DNA of 21,485 nucleotides, taken from positions 1 to 21,485 of the forward strand of contig JBBCJM010000122.1 of assembly GCA_037190175.1 (NCBI GenBank), in the 5' to 3' direction. The stretch is from JBBCJM01 sp037190175. Lineage in GTDB: Bacteria > Pseudomonadota > Alphaproteobacteria > Rhodobacterales > Rhodobacteraceae. Made by a program: the position numbers and the translations under genes. This document shows, in pieces, positions 1 through 8,274 of this stretch. How positions within the stretch are numbered: position 1 is the stretch's first letter; each line of letters opens with the position of its first letter. Under the pieces are notes generated by a model. That model saw only the letters and a program-made list of their open reading frames with translations, was not told the origin of the DNA and did no database searches.

Positions 1-3
1 CGT

Positions 4-70
4 GGAGTATTTGGGCCAAGATGAGGAAGCATTTGAATCAAATTGTTCCTCATCTTGGTGCAAATACTCC
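4..70. repeat. Long A+T-richer hairpin upstream of livH
   Basis: Arms 4-28 and 46-70 are inverted copies of one 25-nt unit, beginning GGAGTATTTG and containing CCAAGATGAGGAA. Only G14/G60 mismatch; G15 and T59 can form a G-U pair. The 17-nt centre folds again: ATTTG (31-35) pairs with CAAAT (39-43) around AAT. Nearly the whole 67 nt is therefore one stem. It is much richer in A+T than its surroundings. From memory, GGAGTATTTGGGCCAAGATGA-like units recur between genes in Rhodobacteraceae; I cannot verify that here. No T-run follows, so it is not a classical intrinsic terminator. Its place in front of the permeases, with the substrate-binding gene probably further left, suggests an intercistronic attenuator or mRNA 3'-end stabiliser. 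Confidence 0.85.
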
Positions 71-76
71 GGGGGT

Positions 77-94
77 GCGGGGGCTGGCCCCCGC
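77..94. repeat. Short G+C-rich inverted repeat
   Basis: GCGGGGGC and GCCCCCGC flank a central TG, so this is a perfect 8-bp inverted repeat that would fold with a slightly larger loop. It lies 6 nt after the long hairpin and 22 nt before the livH start. It may act with the long hairpin as a transcript end or processing block. The function is inferred; only the symmetry is seen. Confidence 0.6.
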
Positions 95-116
95 TGCCCG
101 GCCGGCGGCCTGAGCC

Positions 117-995
117 TTGGCCTTCGGTCCCTTCCTGCTGCTCGCCGTCATGGAGGGGCTGGTACAGGCCGCGGTGCTGGCCTTGACCGCGGCGGGGCTG
201 AGCCTGGTCTTCGGCGTGATGCGGGTGGTCAATGTCGCGCATGGCGAGTTCTTCATGCTGGGCGCGGTGGCGGCCTGGTTCGTGGCGCAGGCGGTGCCGG
301 GGCCGGCCTGGGTGGCCTTCCTGGCCGCGCTGGTGATCGCACCGGCCGGGGTGGCAGGGGTGGCGGCGCTGGCCGACCGGGGGGTGCTGCGGCGGCTGCA
401 CTACGACCCCGAGGCCACCATCGTCGCGACCATCGGCCTGTCCTACCTGCTGCAACAGGCCGCGCTCAGCTTCTTCGGCCCCGAGGCGCGGGCGGTGGCG
501 GCGCCCTTCTCGATCCGGCTGCAACTGCCGTGGTTCGGCTGGCAGGGCTACAAGCTGTTCGTGATCCTGGCCGCGGGGCTGATGCTGCTGGCGGTCTGGT
601 GGGCGATGACGCGCAGCCGGGCGGGGCTGGTCATGCGCGCCACCCAGATGGACGCCGAGATGGCGCGCGCCTTCGGCATCGACACCGGGCGGGTCTATAC
701 CCTGGTCTTCGCGCTGGGGGCGGGGCTGGCGGCGGTGGCGGCGGTGCTGATCGTGCCGATCCGGCAGGCGGACTATCTGATGGGACACGACCCGCTGCTG
801 CTGTCGTTCATCGTCGTCATCATCGGCGGGCTGAGCTCGCTGCGCGGCACGCTGGTGGCCGCACTGGTGATCGGGCTGACCGACGGGGTGGTCTCGATGT
901 TCTTCACCCCGACGCTGGCCAAGATCATCGCCACGCTGGCGGTGGCGCTGGTGCTGGTGTTCCGCCCGCAGGGCCTGTTCGGGGCCAAGGCATGA
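117..995 (+). CDS. livH: Branched-chain amino acid-type ABC transporter permease (LivH family)
   Basis: This is an inner-membrane permease of the HAAT class of ABC importers, pairing with LivM to form the pore. The protein is 292 aa, normal for LivH, and is almost entirely hydrophobic helices. The stretch GVMRVVNVAHGEFFMLGA near residues 33-50 is the family hallmark. The start is TTG at 117. An in-frame TGA at 111-113 rules out anything earlier, and the next ATG (150) would cut into the first membrane helix. No clear Shine-Dalgarno precedes the TTG. The gene is first in the visible operon, and its stop overlaps the livM start by 4 nt (ATGA). The transported compound cannot be read from the permease; the hyuAB genes downstream hint at an amide or hydantoin rather than leucine. 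Confidence 0.92.
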   Translation: MAFGPFLLLAVMEGLVQAAVLALTAAGLSLVFGVMRVVNVAHGEFFMLGAVAAWFVAQAVPGPAWVAFLAALVIAPAGVAGVAALADRGVLRRLHYDPEATIVATIGLSYLLQQAALSFFGPEARAVAAPFSIRLQLPWFGWQGYKLFVILAAGLMLLAVWWAMTRSRAGLVMRATQMDAEMARAFGIDTGRVYTLVFALGAGLAAVAAVLIVPIRQADYLMGHDPLLLSFIVVIIGGLSSLRGTLVAALVIGLTDGVVSMFFTPTLAKIIATLAVALVLVFRPQGLFGAKA

Positions 996-1939
996 AGGCG
1001 GGGGGCATGAGGGTCTGGGCGCTGCATCTGGGCTTTCTCGCCCTGCTCTTCGCGATGCAGGCGGTGCTGCCGCCCTATCACCACACCAACCTGGCGCGGA
1101 TCATGCTGCTGGCGGTCTATGCCATGGGCTACAACATCGCCTTCGGCTACACCGGGCTGCTGAGCCTCGGCCACGCGCTGTTCTTCGCCGCGGGCATGTA
1201 TGCCACCGGGCTGATGATCCAGCACGGGGGCGTGGCGACCGGCCCGGCGCTGGCGGGGGGCGTGCTGGCGGGGGGGCTGGCCGCCGGGCTGGTGGGGCTG
1301 CTGGCGCTGCGCACCGCCGGGGTGGCCTTCCTGATCGTGACGCTGATGTTCGCGCAGGCAGGGTATCTGACCATCCTCTACTTCGGCGCCTGGACGCGGG
1401 GGGACGAGGGGTTCAACCTGCCCCGCGCCGCCCGGGCGGTGGCGGGGTTCGACCTGTCCACAGATACCCCCCGCTGGATCGCCGCCTTCCTGCTGTTCGG
1501 CGTGGGCCTCATTGCCCTGCTGGCGCTCACCCGCTCCCGCCTCGGCCGCGCGATGGTGGCGATGCGTGAGAACGAGGAGCGGTCGCGGATGCTGGGGATG
1601 GACCCGTTCCGGGTGAAGCTGGCGGCGCTGACCCTCTCGGGCCTCTATGCCGGGGCGGCGGGGGCGGGCTATGCGGTGCTGTTCGGCTATGTCGGCGCCA
1701 GTTTCGCCACCATCCAGTGGTCGATCCTGCCCTTGCTCTACGTGCTCTTGGGCGGGGCGGGCACGGTGCTGGGGCCGTTCCTGGGTGCGCTGGCCATGTT
1801 CTACCTGATCGACCTCGCCTCCTCGGCCACCCAGGCGCATCTGGCGGTCACCGGGGCGGCGCTCTTGATCCTGATGCTCTTCGCCCCGCGCGGCATCCTC
1901 GGCACCCTGCGGGAAAGGTGGCTTCGATGGCTGCCCTGA
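992..1939 (+). CDS. livM: Branched-chain amino acid-type ABC transporter permease (LivM family)
   Basis: Second permease subunit, 315 aa, inner membrane, partner of LivH. The family signature AMGYNIAFGYTGLLSLGHAL lies near residues 42-61, and several more hydrophobic helices follow. The C-terminal half carries the cytoplasmic ATPase-contact loop around RENEERSRMLGMDPFRVK. I chose the ATG at 992, which overlaps the livH stop; an internal ATG at 1007 is a possible alternative. The reading frame stays open far upstream, antisense-free but in a different frame from livH, and that extension does not resemble protein. The 3' end overlaps livG by 13 nt, so translational coupling is likely. Confidence 0.92.
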   Translation: MKAGGMRVWALHLGFLALLFAMQAVLPPYHHTNLARIMLLAVYAMGYNIAFGYTGLLSLGHALFFAAGMYATGLMIQHGGVATGPALAGGVLAGGLAAGLVGLLALRTAGVAFLIVTLMFAQAGYLTILYFGAWTRGDEGFNLPRAARAVAGFDLSTDTPRWIAAFLLFGVGLIALLALTRSRLGRAMVAMRENEERSRMLGMDPFRVKLAALTLSGLYAGAAGAGYAVLFGYVGASFATIQWSILPLLYVLLGGAGTVLGPFLGALAMFYLIDLASSATQAHLAVTGAALLILMLFAPRGILGTLRERWLRWLP

Positions 1940-2620
1940 TGCAGGCGCGCGGGCTGGTCCGCCATTTCGGCGGGCTGAAGGCGGTGGACGGGGTGGACCT
2001 CGACCTGCACGCGGGAGAGATCCACGCGCTGATCGGGCCGAACGGCGCGGGCAAGACCACGCTGGTCTCGCTGCTGTCGGGCCGCATCCCGGTGCAGGCG
2101 GGCACGATCCGGCTGGCGGGGGAGGACATCACCCGCCTGCCCGCCCATGCCCGCGTGCGCCGGGGCATCGCCTATACCTTCCAGATCACCTCGATCTATC
2201 CCCGCCTGACCGTGGTGCAGAACCTGGCGCTGGCGCTGGACCTGCACGGGGGCTCCGACCTGCCCGCCGCCGCCGCCCGGGTGGGGCTGGAGGGCCGGCT
2301 GGACCAGCCTGCCGGGGCGCTGTCCTACGGCCACCAGCGGCTCCTGGAGATCGCCATGGGGCTGGCGCTGGAGCCGCGCCTGCTGATCCTCGACGAGCCC
2401 ACGCAGGGGCTGGCTGCGGGCGAGATCGAGGGGTTCAAGGCGCTGGTCCGCTCCCTCATCCCCGCCACCACGGTCCTGCTGATCGAACACAACATGGACG
2501 TGGTGATGGACCTCGCCCACCGCATCACCGTGCTGGACTTCGGCAAGGTGCTGGCCACGGGTACACCGGAGGAGATCCGGGCGAACCCCGCGGTGCAGGC
2601 CGCCTATCTGGGGGCGCCCG

Positions 2621-2634
<14 letters not shown>
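1927..2634 (+). CDS. livG: ABC transporter ATP-binding protein (LivG family)
   Basis: Cytoplasmic ATPase of the HAAT importer, 235 aa. Walker A is GPNGAGKTT (residues 37-45). The signature loop reads LSYGHQ (132-137), the usual LivG form in place of LSGGQ. Walker B is LLILDEP (152-158) and the switch histidine is in IEHNMD (H188). The end GTPEEIRANPAVQAAYLG is typical of LivG. The chosen start is ATG 1927, preceded by GGAAAGG and followed at once by the conserved strand ARGLVRHFGG. The frame is open further upstream, but that would overlap livM by over 200 nt. It overlaps livF by 14 nt. It works as a heterodimer with LivF. Confidence 0.93.
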
Positions 2635-3302
<668 letters not shown>

Positions 3303-3316
<14 letters not shown>

Positions 3317-5345
3317 TCCCCCTCCGGGCCTAGTGGCGGGCGCCGACGTGGGCGGCACCTTCACCGACCTGGTGATCCTCGACCCCGCCTCGGGGCAGGT
3401 GCGGCTGGCCAAGGTGCCGACCACGCTCGACCCCGCGCAGGGGGGCCAGGCCGGGGGGGTGCTGGCGGCGTTCGACCAGGCGGGGGTGGCGCTGCCGGAC
3501 ATCCGGCTGATCGTCCACGGCACCACCACCACCACCAACGCGGTGCTGGAGCGCAAGCTGGCTCGCACCGGGCTGATCACGACGCAGGGCTTCCGCGACG
3601 TGCTGGAACTCGGCCGCCGCACCCGGCCGCAGCCCTACGGGATGACCGGGCATTTCGTGCCCGTGATCCCCCGCGACCTGCGGCTGGAGATCCCCGAGCG
3701 GATGGACGCCCGCGGCCGCATCCTCACCCAGCTGGACGAGGGCGCCCTGCGCGCGGCGGTGGCCGAGCTGCTGGCGAGGGGCTGCGAGAGCCTGGTGATC
3801 CACTTCCTGCATTCCTACGCCAATCCGGCGCATGAGATCCGGGCCGCGCAGATCGCCCGCAGCCTCTGGCCCAACCCCTACGTCACCGCCGGCCATGAGC
3901 TCCTGTCCGAGAGCCGGGAGTTCGAGCGGGGCGTGACCGCCGCGGTCAATGCCGCCGTGCAGCCCCTGCTGGAACGCTATGTCACCCGGCTGGCCGATGC
4001 CCTGGCCGCCAAGGGCTATCCCCACGACCTGGTGGTGATGGCCGGCAACGGCGGCATGGTGCCGGCCCGGGCGGTGGCGGCCGAGGCGGTGAAGACCGTG
4101 ATGTCCGGCCCCGCCTCGGGCGTGATGGCCGCCATCGCCACCGGGCGGCGGGCGGGGGTGGCAAGCCTCATCACCTACGACATGGGCGGCACCTCGACCG
4201 ATGTCGCCCTGATCCGCGGGCTGCGCGCGCCGGTCTCGAACGAGATCGAGGTGGAATATGCCATGCCGATCCACGTGCCGATGGTGGACGTGCGCACGGT
4301 GGGGGCCGGCGGCGGCTCCATCGCGCGGATCGTCGGCGGCGGGATGCTGCGGGTGGGGCCGCAGAGCGCGGGATCCGACCCCGGCCCGGTCTGCTATGGC
4401 CGCGGTGGGACGGAGCCCACGCTGTCGGACGCCAACCTGCTCTTGGGCCGGCTGCCGCGGGCGCGGTTCGGGGCGGCGGAGGGGCTGGCGGACCTGTTTG
4501 CCAGGTTGGGGCAGCCCCTGGGGCTCTCGGCCGAGGCCGCGGCCGGGGCGGTGGTGCGGCTGGCCAATACCCATATGGCGGGCGCGATCCGCATGGTCTC
4601 GGTCTCGCTGGGCGCCGACCCGCGGGACTTCGCGCTCTTCGCCTTCGGGGGCGCGGGGCCCCTGCACGCCTGCGCCCTGGCGCGGGAACTGGCGATCCCG
4701 CGGGTGCTGGTGCCTGCCCGGCCGGGGCTGACCAACGCGCTGGGCTGCATCACCGCCGACCTGCGGCAGGACTTCCTGCGCACCCTGAACCGGCCGCTGG
4801 ATAGCTGCGACATGGCCGAGGTCGCCGCGGTGCTGGCCGCGCAGGCGGCCGAGGGGCGGGCGCGGATCGCGGCCGCCGGGATCGCCCTGACCGGGATCGC
4901 GGTGGAGCATTTCGCCGAGATGCAGTTCGTCGGCCAGACCCACCTGCTGCGCGTGCCCGTGCCCGCCGACCCCAGCCGCGACGACCTGCAAGCGAGGTTC
5001 GAGGCCGCCTATCACGCCCGCTTCCGCGTCTCGCTGCCCGAGATCCGGGCGGCGCTGGTGAACCTGGGCACCGCGGTGATCGGCACCCGCCCCGAGGCCG
5101 ACCTGTCGCGCCTGATCGACCCCGCCGGCCGCCGGGCGCGGCTGGAGGATGCGCTGACCGCCCGCCGTCCGGTCTGGTTCGACGGTTGGCACGAGACCCC
5201 CGTCTACTGGCGCGACCACCTGCCGGCGGCGGCCGAGATCCAGGGCCCCGCGGTGATCGAGCAGATGGACGCCACCACGCTCCTCCACCCCGGCGACCGC
5301 GCCGGGCAGGACGGCGACGGCAACCTGGTCGTGGAGGTGGGATGA
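3303..5345 (+). CDS. hyuA: Hydantoinase/oxoprolinase family protein, subunit A
   Basis: ATP-dependent ring-opening amidohydrolase subunit of the HyuA / N-methylhydantoinase A / 5-oxoprolinase / acetone carboxylase family; 680 aa, full length. The N-terminal actin-like ATPase begins GADVGGTFTD (13-22), followed by HGTTTTTNAVLE (72-83). Further conserved blocks are VMSGPASGVMAA, YDMGGTSTDVAL, GAGGGSIARI and SDPGPVCYG mid-protein, then FGGAGPLHA. The protein is expected in the cytoplasm, in complex with HyuB. The exact substrate (hydantoin, oxoproline, another lactam, or a carboxylation reaction) cannot be told from sequence. It overlaps livF, and a 76-nt gap containing a palindromic repeat separates it from hyuB. 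No strong Shine-Dalgarno precedes ATG 3303; GTG 3333 is an alternative start. Confidence 0.9.
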
Positions 5346-5347
5346 TG

Positions 5348-5408
5348 TTCCTCGCTCCCTTCCGGTCGCGCCTCGCCGCGAAGAGCGCGCGGCAGCGAGC
5401 GATGAGCC
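5348..5408. repeat. Imperfect palindromic intergenic repeat, copy 1
   Basis: The hyuA-hyuB gap holds an imperfect palindrome: GCTCCCTTCCGGTCGCGCC on the left roughly mirrors the sequence ending GGCAGCGAGC on the right, about 17 of 23 positions pairing around the centre. The same element recurs at 12541-12598 with shared blocks CGGTCG, CCTCGC, GAGCG and GCGA..GAGCC. Similar palindromes are, as I recall, scattered between genes in Rhodobacteraceae. As RNA it would put a strong stem between the two subunit cistrons and could set their ratio. The hyuB Shine-Dalgarno (5413-5417) lies just outside it. Confidence 0.7.
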
Positions 5409-5421
5409 CCCCGGAGGCGCC

Positions 5422-7092
5422 ATGATCGACCCCGTGACCCTCGCCGTGATCCAGGCCGGCCTGCAGCAGGTCTGCGACGAGATGGACCTGACCTTCTCGC
5501 GCGCCGCCTTCTCCCCGGTGATCGCCGAGGCGGACGACCGCTCGGACGGGATCTACGACGCCGCGGACGGCGCGCTGATCGCGCAGGGGTCGAAGGGCCT
5601 GCCGGTCTTCGTCGGCACCATGCAGTTCTCCACCCGCCACCTGATCGAGCGCATCGCCAGCGGCGAGACCCTGCCGCCGGATGCGGGCGACATCTACATC
5701 GTCAACGACCCCTACCTGGGCGGCACCCACCTGATGGACGTGCGCTTCGCCATGCCGTTCTGGCGCGGGGGGCGCATCTTCTGCTGGCTTTCGAACACCG
5801 GGCACTGGCCGGATACCGGCGGCGCGGTGCCCGGCGGGTTCTCGGCCCATGCGCGGGAGGTGGAGCAGGTGGGGCTGCGGCTGCCGCCGGTGAAGCTGTT
5901 CAAGAAGGGGCTTCTCGACCCGGAACTGTGGCAGGTGATCCGCTCGAACATCCGCGTTGCCGACCAGCGGATCGGGGATGTGGAGGCGCAGCGGGCGGCG
6001 CTGCTGGTGGGGGCCGAAAGGCTCGGCGCGCTGATGGACCGCTATGGCGACGCCACCGTGGCCGAGGCCATCGCCGAGATGCGCAGGCTGGCGGCGCGGC
6101 AGATGCGGGCGGAACTGGCGGCGATACCGGCGGGCAATCATATTGCGCGCGCTTATGTCGACAGCGATGGGATCGTGAACGAACCGCTTGAAATCGTTCT
6201 GAAGGTCGCCCGCCATGGCGAGGCCATCACCTTCGACTTCACCGGATCCTCGCCGCCCTGCCAGGGGCCGATGAACTCGGTGCGCGCCACCACGCTGTCC
6301 TCGGTCTACCTCGCGCTGCGGCACATCTTCCCCGAGGTGCCGCTTTCTGCCGGGGCCTTCGAGCCCATCGAGGTGACCGGCATCGAGGGCACCTTCCTCG
6401 ACGCGCAATACCCTCGCCCGGTCTCCGGCTGCGCCGCCGAGGTCAGCCAGCGGATCGCCGAGGCGGTGTTCCTGGCCCTGGTGCAGGCGATCCCAGATCG
6501 AGTGACCGCCGCCCCGGCCGGCACCAGCGGCAACTTCGCCTTGGGCGGGCACGACCCCGAGACCGGGCGCGGCTATGTGATGTACCAGATTTCCGGCGGC
6601 GGCTACGGCGGCAATATCGCGCACGACGGGTTGTCCAACGGCTGTTCCACCATCGGCATCTCCAAGGCCCCGCCGGTGGAGATCATGGAACAGAAGTTCC
6701 CCGTGCTCTACCGCCGCTATGCGCTGCACGAGGGCTCGGGCGGCGCCGGGCGACACCGGGGCGGCTTCGGGCTGGACTACGAGGTGGAGCTGCTGCGCGG
6801 CACCGCCCGGGCCAGTTTCGTGATGGACCACGGCCGTTTCGGCCCGCCCGGGGTGCTGGGCGGCCAGGACGGCGCGCCGAACCGGGTGGAGATCACCCAA
6901 GGCGGCCGCACCTTCACCCCCGACCACCTGTCCAAGGCGCAGGACATTCCGCTTTCTCCCGGCGACCGGGTGCGGGTGCGCACCCCGGGGGGCGGGGGCT
7001 ACGGCCCGCCCTCGGAACGCGACCCCGAGGCGCTGGCCGAGGACATAAGGCTGGGCCGATACCCGCCCGACCAGGCCCACCGCTTCCGCTGA
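5422..7092 (+). CDS. hyuB: Hydantoinase/oxoprolinase family protein, subunit B
   Basis: Partner of HyuA; 556 aa, normal for HyuB / N-methylhydantoinase B. The N-terminus MIDPVTLAVIQAGLQQVCDE and the motif NDPYLGGTHLMDVRF (about residues 95-109) are diagnostic. FDFTGSSPPCQGPMNS and the glycine-rich GGGYGGN follow. The C-terminus ends in the usual RVRVRTPGGGGYGPP. GGAGG at 5413-5417, 4 nt before ATG 5422, is a good ribosome site. It is the last gene of the operon; the thi promoter and riboswitch start right after it. The pair HyuA+HyuB is needed for activity in characterised members of the family. Confidence 0.92.
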   Translation: MIDPVTLAVIQAGLQQVCDEMDLTFSRAAFSPVIAEADDRSDGIYDAADGALIAQGSKGLPVFVGTMQFSTRHLIERIASGETLPPDAGDIYIVNDPYLGGTHLMDVRFAMPFWRGGRIFCWLSNTGHWPDTGGAVPGGFSAHAREVEQVGLRLPPVKLFKKGLLDPELWQVIRSNIRVADQRIGDVEAQRAALLVGAERLGALMDRYGDATVAEAIAEMRRLAARQMRAELAAIPAGNHIARAYVDSDGIVNEPLEIVLKVARHGEAITFDFTGSSPPCQGPMNSVRATTLSSVYLALRHIFPEVPLSAGAFEPIEVTGIEGTFLDAQYPRPVSGCAAEVSQRIAEAVFLALVQAIPDRVTAAPAGTSGNFALGGHDPETGRGYVMYQISGGGYGGNIAHDGLSNGCSTIGISKAPPVEIMEQKFPVLYRRYALHEGSGGAGRHRGGFGLDYEVELLRGTARASFVMDHGRFGPPGVLGGQDGAPNRVEITQGGRTFTPDHLSKAQDIPLSPGDRVRVRTPGGGGYGPPSERDPEALAEDIRLGRYPPDQAHRFR

Positions 7093-7106
7093 AGGCGCTT
7101 TTCCGC

Positions 7107-7134
7107 TTGCACCCCCCGGCCCCTGCGCTAGGTT
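7107..7134 (+). promoter_or_regulatory. Candidate sigma-70 promoter of the thi operon
   Basis: TTGCAC (7107-7112) and TAGGTT (7129-7134) are separated by 16 nt. Transcription would start near 7141, exactly where the first strand of riboswitch stem P1 begins. That agreement is the main support; the -10 match is modest. It lies in the 48-nt space between the hyuB stop and the aptamer. Confidence 0.5.
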
Positions 7135-7140
7135 CCGCCC

Positions 7141-7234
7141 CACCTCGGGGTGCCCGGTCGTCCGGGCTGAGATGCGGCAATCGAACCGCGAACCCGTCGA
7201 ACCTGAACCGGTTAAGACCGGCGGAGGGAAGGTG
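7141..7234 (+). ncRNA. TPP riboswitch (THI element) aptamer
   Basis: This thiamine pyrophosphate-sensing leader controls thiBPQ. P1 is CACCT (7141-7145) with AGGTG (7230-7234). The next hairpin is GCCCGG/CCGGGC (7152-7157/7162-7167), followed by the conserved CTGAGATG (7167-7174). A variable arm GCGG/CCGC (7174-7177/7186-7189) comes next. The second conserved half is CGAACCTGAACCGG with GGCGGAGGGAAGG. Every hallmark of the THI box is present in order. It sits directly ahead of thiamine transport genes, as expected. Confidence 0.96.
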
Positions 7235-7281
7235 ACAGGATCCTCCTGCCCGACTCCGCCCGTCGTGCAATGGAGGATGAG
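7235..7281 (+). promoter_or_regulatory. Riboswitch expression platform: anti-Shine-Dalgarno facing the thiB ribosome site
   Basis: ATCCTCC (7240-7246), just after the aptamer, is the exact complement of GGAGGAT (7272-7278), which carries the thiB Shine-Dalgarno. CCTCC (7242-7246) can instead pair with GGAGG (7223-7227) inside the aptamer. With TPP bound, the aptamer keeps 7223-7227 occupied, so 7240-7246 would close the ribosome site. Without TPP it could be captured by the aptamer strand and thiB translated. There is no T-run, which argues against a transcription terminator. The pairings are seen; the mechanism is inferred. Confidence 0.6.
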
Positions 7282-8274
7282 ATGAGAACCTCACTTGCCG
7301 CGGGTTGCCTGTTCGCCATGGTGGCGGGCGCGGCGGCCGCGCAACAAAGACCCGTCCTGACGGTGCTGACCTATGACAGCCTGGTCACCGAATGGGGGCC
7401 CGGCCCGGTGATCGAGGCGGCGTTCGAGGCCGAATGCGGCTGCGACCTGCGCTTCGTCGGCGCGGGCGACGGGGCGGCGCTGCTGGCCCGGGTGCAGCTG
7501 GAGGGCGCGCGGTCGGGCGCCGATGTGGTGATGGGGCTGGACACAAACCTGACCGCGCAGGCGGCGGCGACCGGGCTTTTCGCCCCCCACGGGCAGACCG
7601 GCGCGTGGGACCTGCCGGTGGCCTGGGACGATCCGCTGTTCGTGCCCTTCGACTGGGGCTGGTTCGCCTTCGTCCACGACACCACCCGGCTGCCCGACCC
7701 GCCGCGGTCGTTCGAGGAACTGGCGGCCAGCGACGTGAGCATCGTGATCCAGGACCCGCGCTCCTCCACCCCCGGGCTGGGGCTGCTGATGTGGGTCGAG
7801 GCCGCCTATGGCGCGCGGGCGGGCGAGATCTGGGCGGGGCTGGCGGACAACATCGTCACCGTCACCCCCGGCTGGTCCGAAGCCTATGGCCTGTTCCTGG
7901 AGGGCGAGGCGGACATGGTGCTGTCCTACACCACCTCGCCCGCCTATCACCTGATCGCCGAGGACGACGCGACCAAGGCGGCGGCCCCCTTCGCCGAGGG
8001 GCACTACCTGCAGGTGGAGGTGGCGGGCAAGCTGGCCAACGCGCCGAACCCGGAGCTGGCCGACCGCTTCCTGGCCTTCCTGGCCATCGATGCGGTGCAG
8101 GAGGCGATCCCCACCACCAACTGGATGTATCCCGCGAAGATCCCGGCGGCGGGCCTCCCGGAGGGGTTCGACACGCTGCTGCAACCCGAAACCTCGCTGC
8201 TGCTGTCGCCTGAGGCGGCGGAGGCGGCGCGGGGCCCGGCGCTGGACGCATGGCGCGCGGCGCTGTCGCGATAG
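7282..8274 (+). CDS. thiB: Thiamine ABC transporter, periplasmic substrate-binding protein
   Basis: Periplasmic thiamine/TMP/TPP-binding protein, 330 aa. A signal peptide is clear: MRTS, then a hydrophobic Ala-rich core, with likely cleavage after AAAA before QQRPVL (around residue 20). VLTVLTYDSLVTEWGPG and the later VTPGWSEAYGLFLEGEADMVLSYTTSPAYH (quoted in pieces: WSEAYGLF, GEADMVLSYTTSPAYH) match the ThiB/TbpA family, as does TTNWMYPA near the end. ATG 7282 has GGAGG 5 nt upstream. The in-frame ATG at 7270 lacks one and would overlap that site. It is controlled by the TPP riboswitch and overlaps thiP by 25 nt. Confidence 0.95.
   Translation: MRTSLAAGCLFAMVAGAAAAQQRPVLTVLTYDSLVTEWGPGPVIEAAFEAECGCDLRFVGAGDGAALLARVQLEGARSGADVVMGLDTNLTAQAAATGLFAPHGQTGAWDLPVAWDDPLFVPFDWGWFAFVHDTTRLPDPPRSFEELAASDVSIVIQDPRSSTPGLGLLMWVEAAYGARAGEIWAGLADNIVTVTPGWSEAYGLFLEGEADMVLSYTTSPAYHLIAEDDATKAAAPFAEGHYLQVEVAGKLANAPNPELADRFLAFLAIDAVQEAIPTTNWMYPAKIPAAGLPEGFDTLLQPETSLLLSPEAAEAARGPALDAWRAALSR

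Noticed and set aside
4..70. Hairpin as an intrinsic terminator or as insertion-sequence ends
   Set aside because: It is followed by GGGGGTGCGG rather than a T-run, and the 17-nt centre leaves no room for a mobile element; no target duplication is visible.
2..991. N-terminal extension of LivM (a 645-residue fusion)
   Set aside because: The extra residues are Gly/Arg/Ala-rich, lie out of frame over livH, and cover the hairpin; LivM proper starts at 992 with a normal length.
4750..7143. Minus-strand open frame of nearly 800 codons opposite hyuA and hyuB
   Set aside because: Its translation is rich in Arg, Gly, His and Pro without domains, as expected for the complement of G+C-rich coding sequence, while the plus strand encodes clear HyuA and HyuB.
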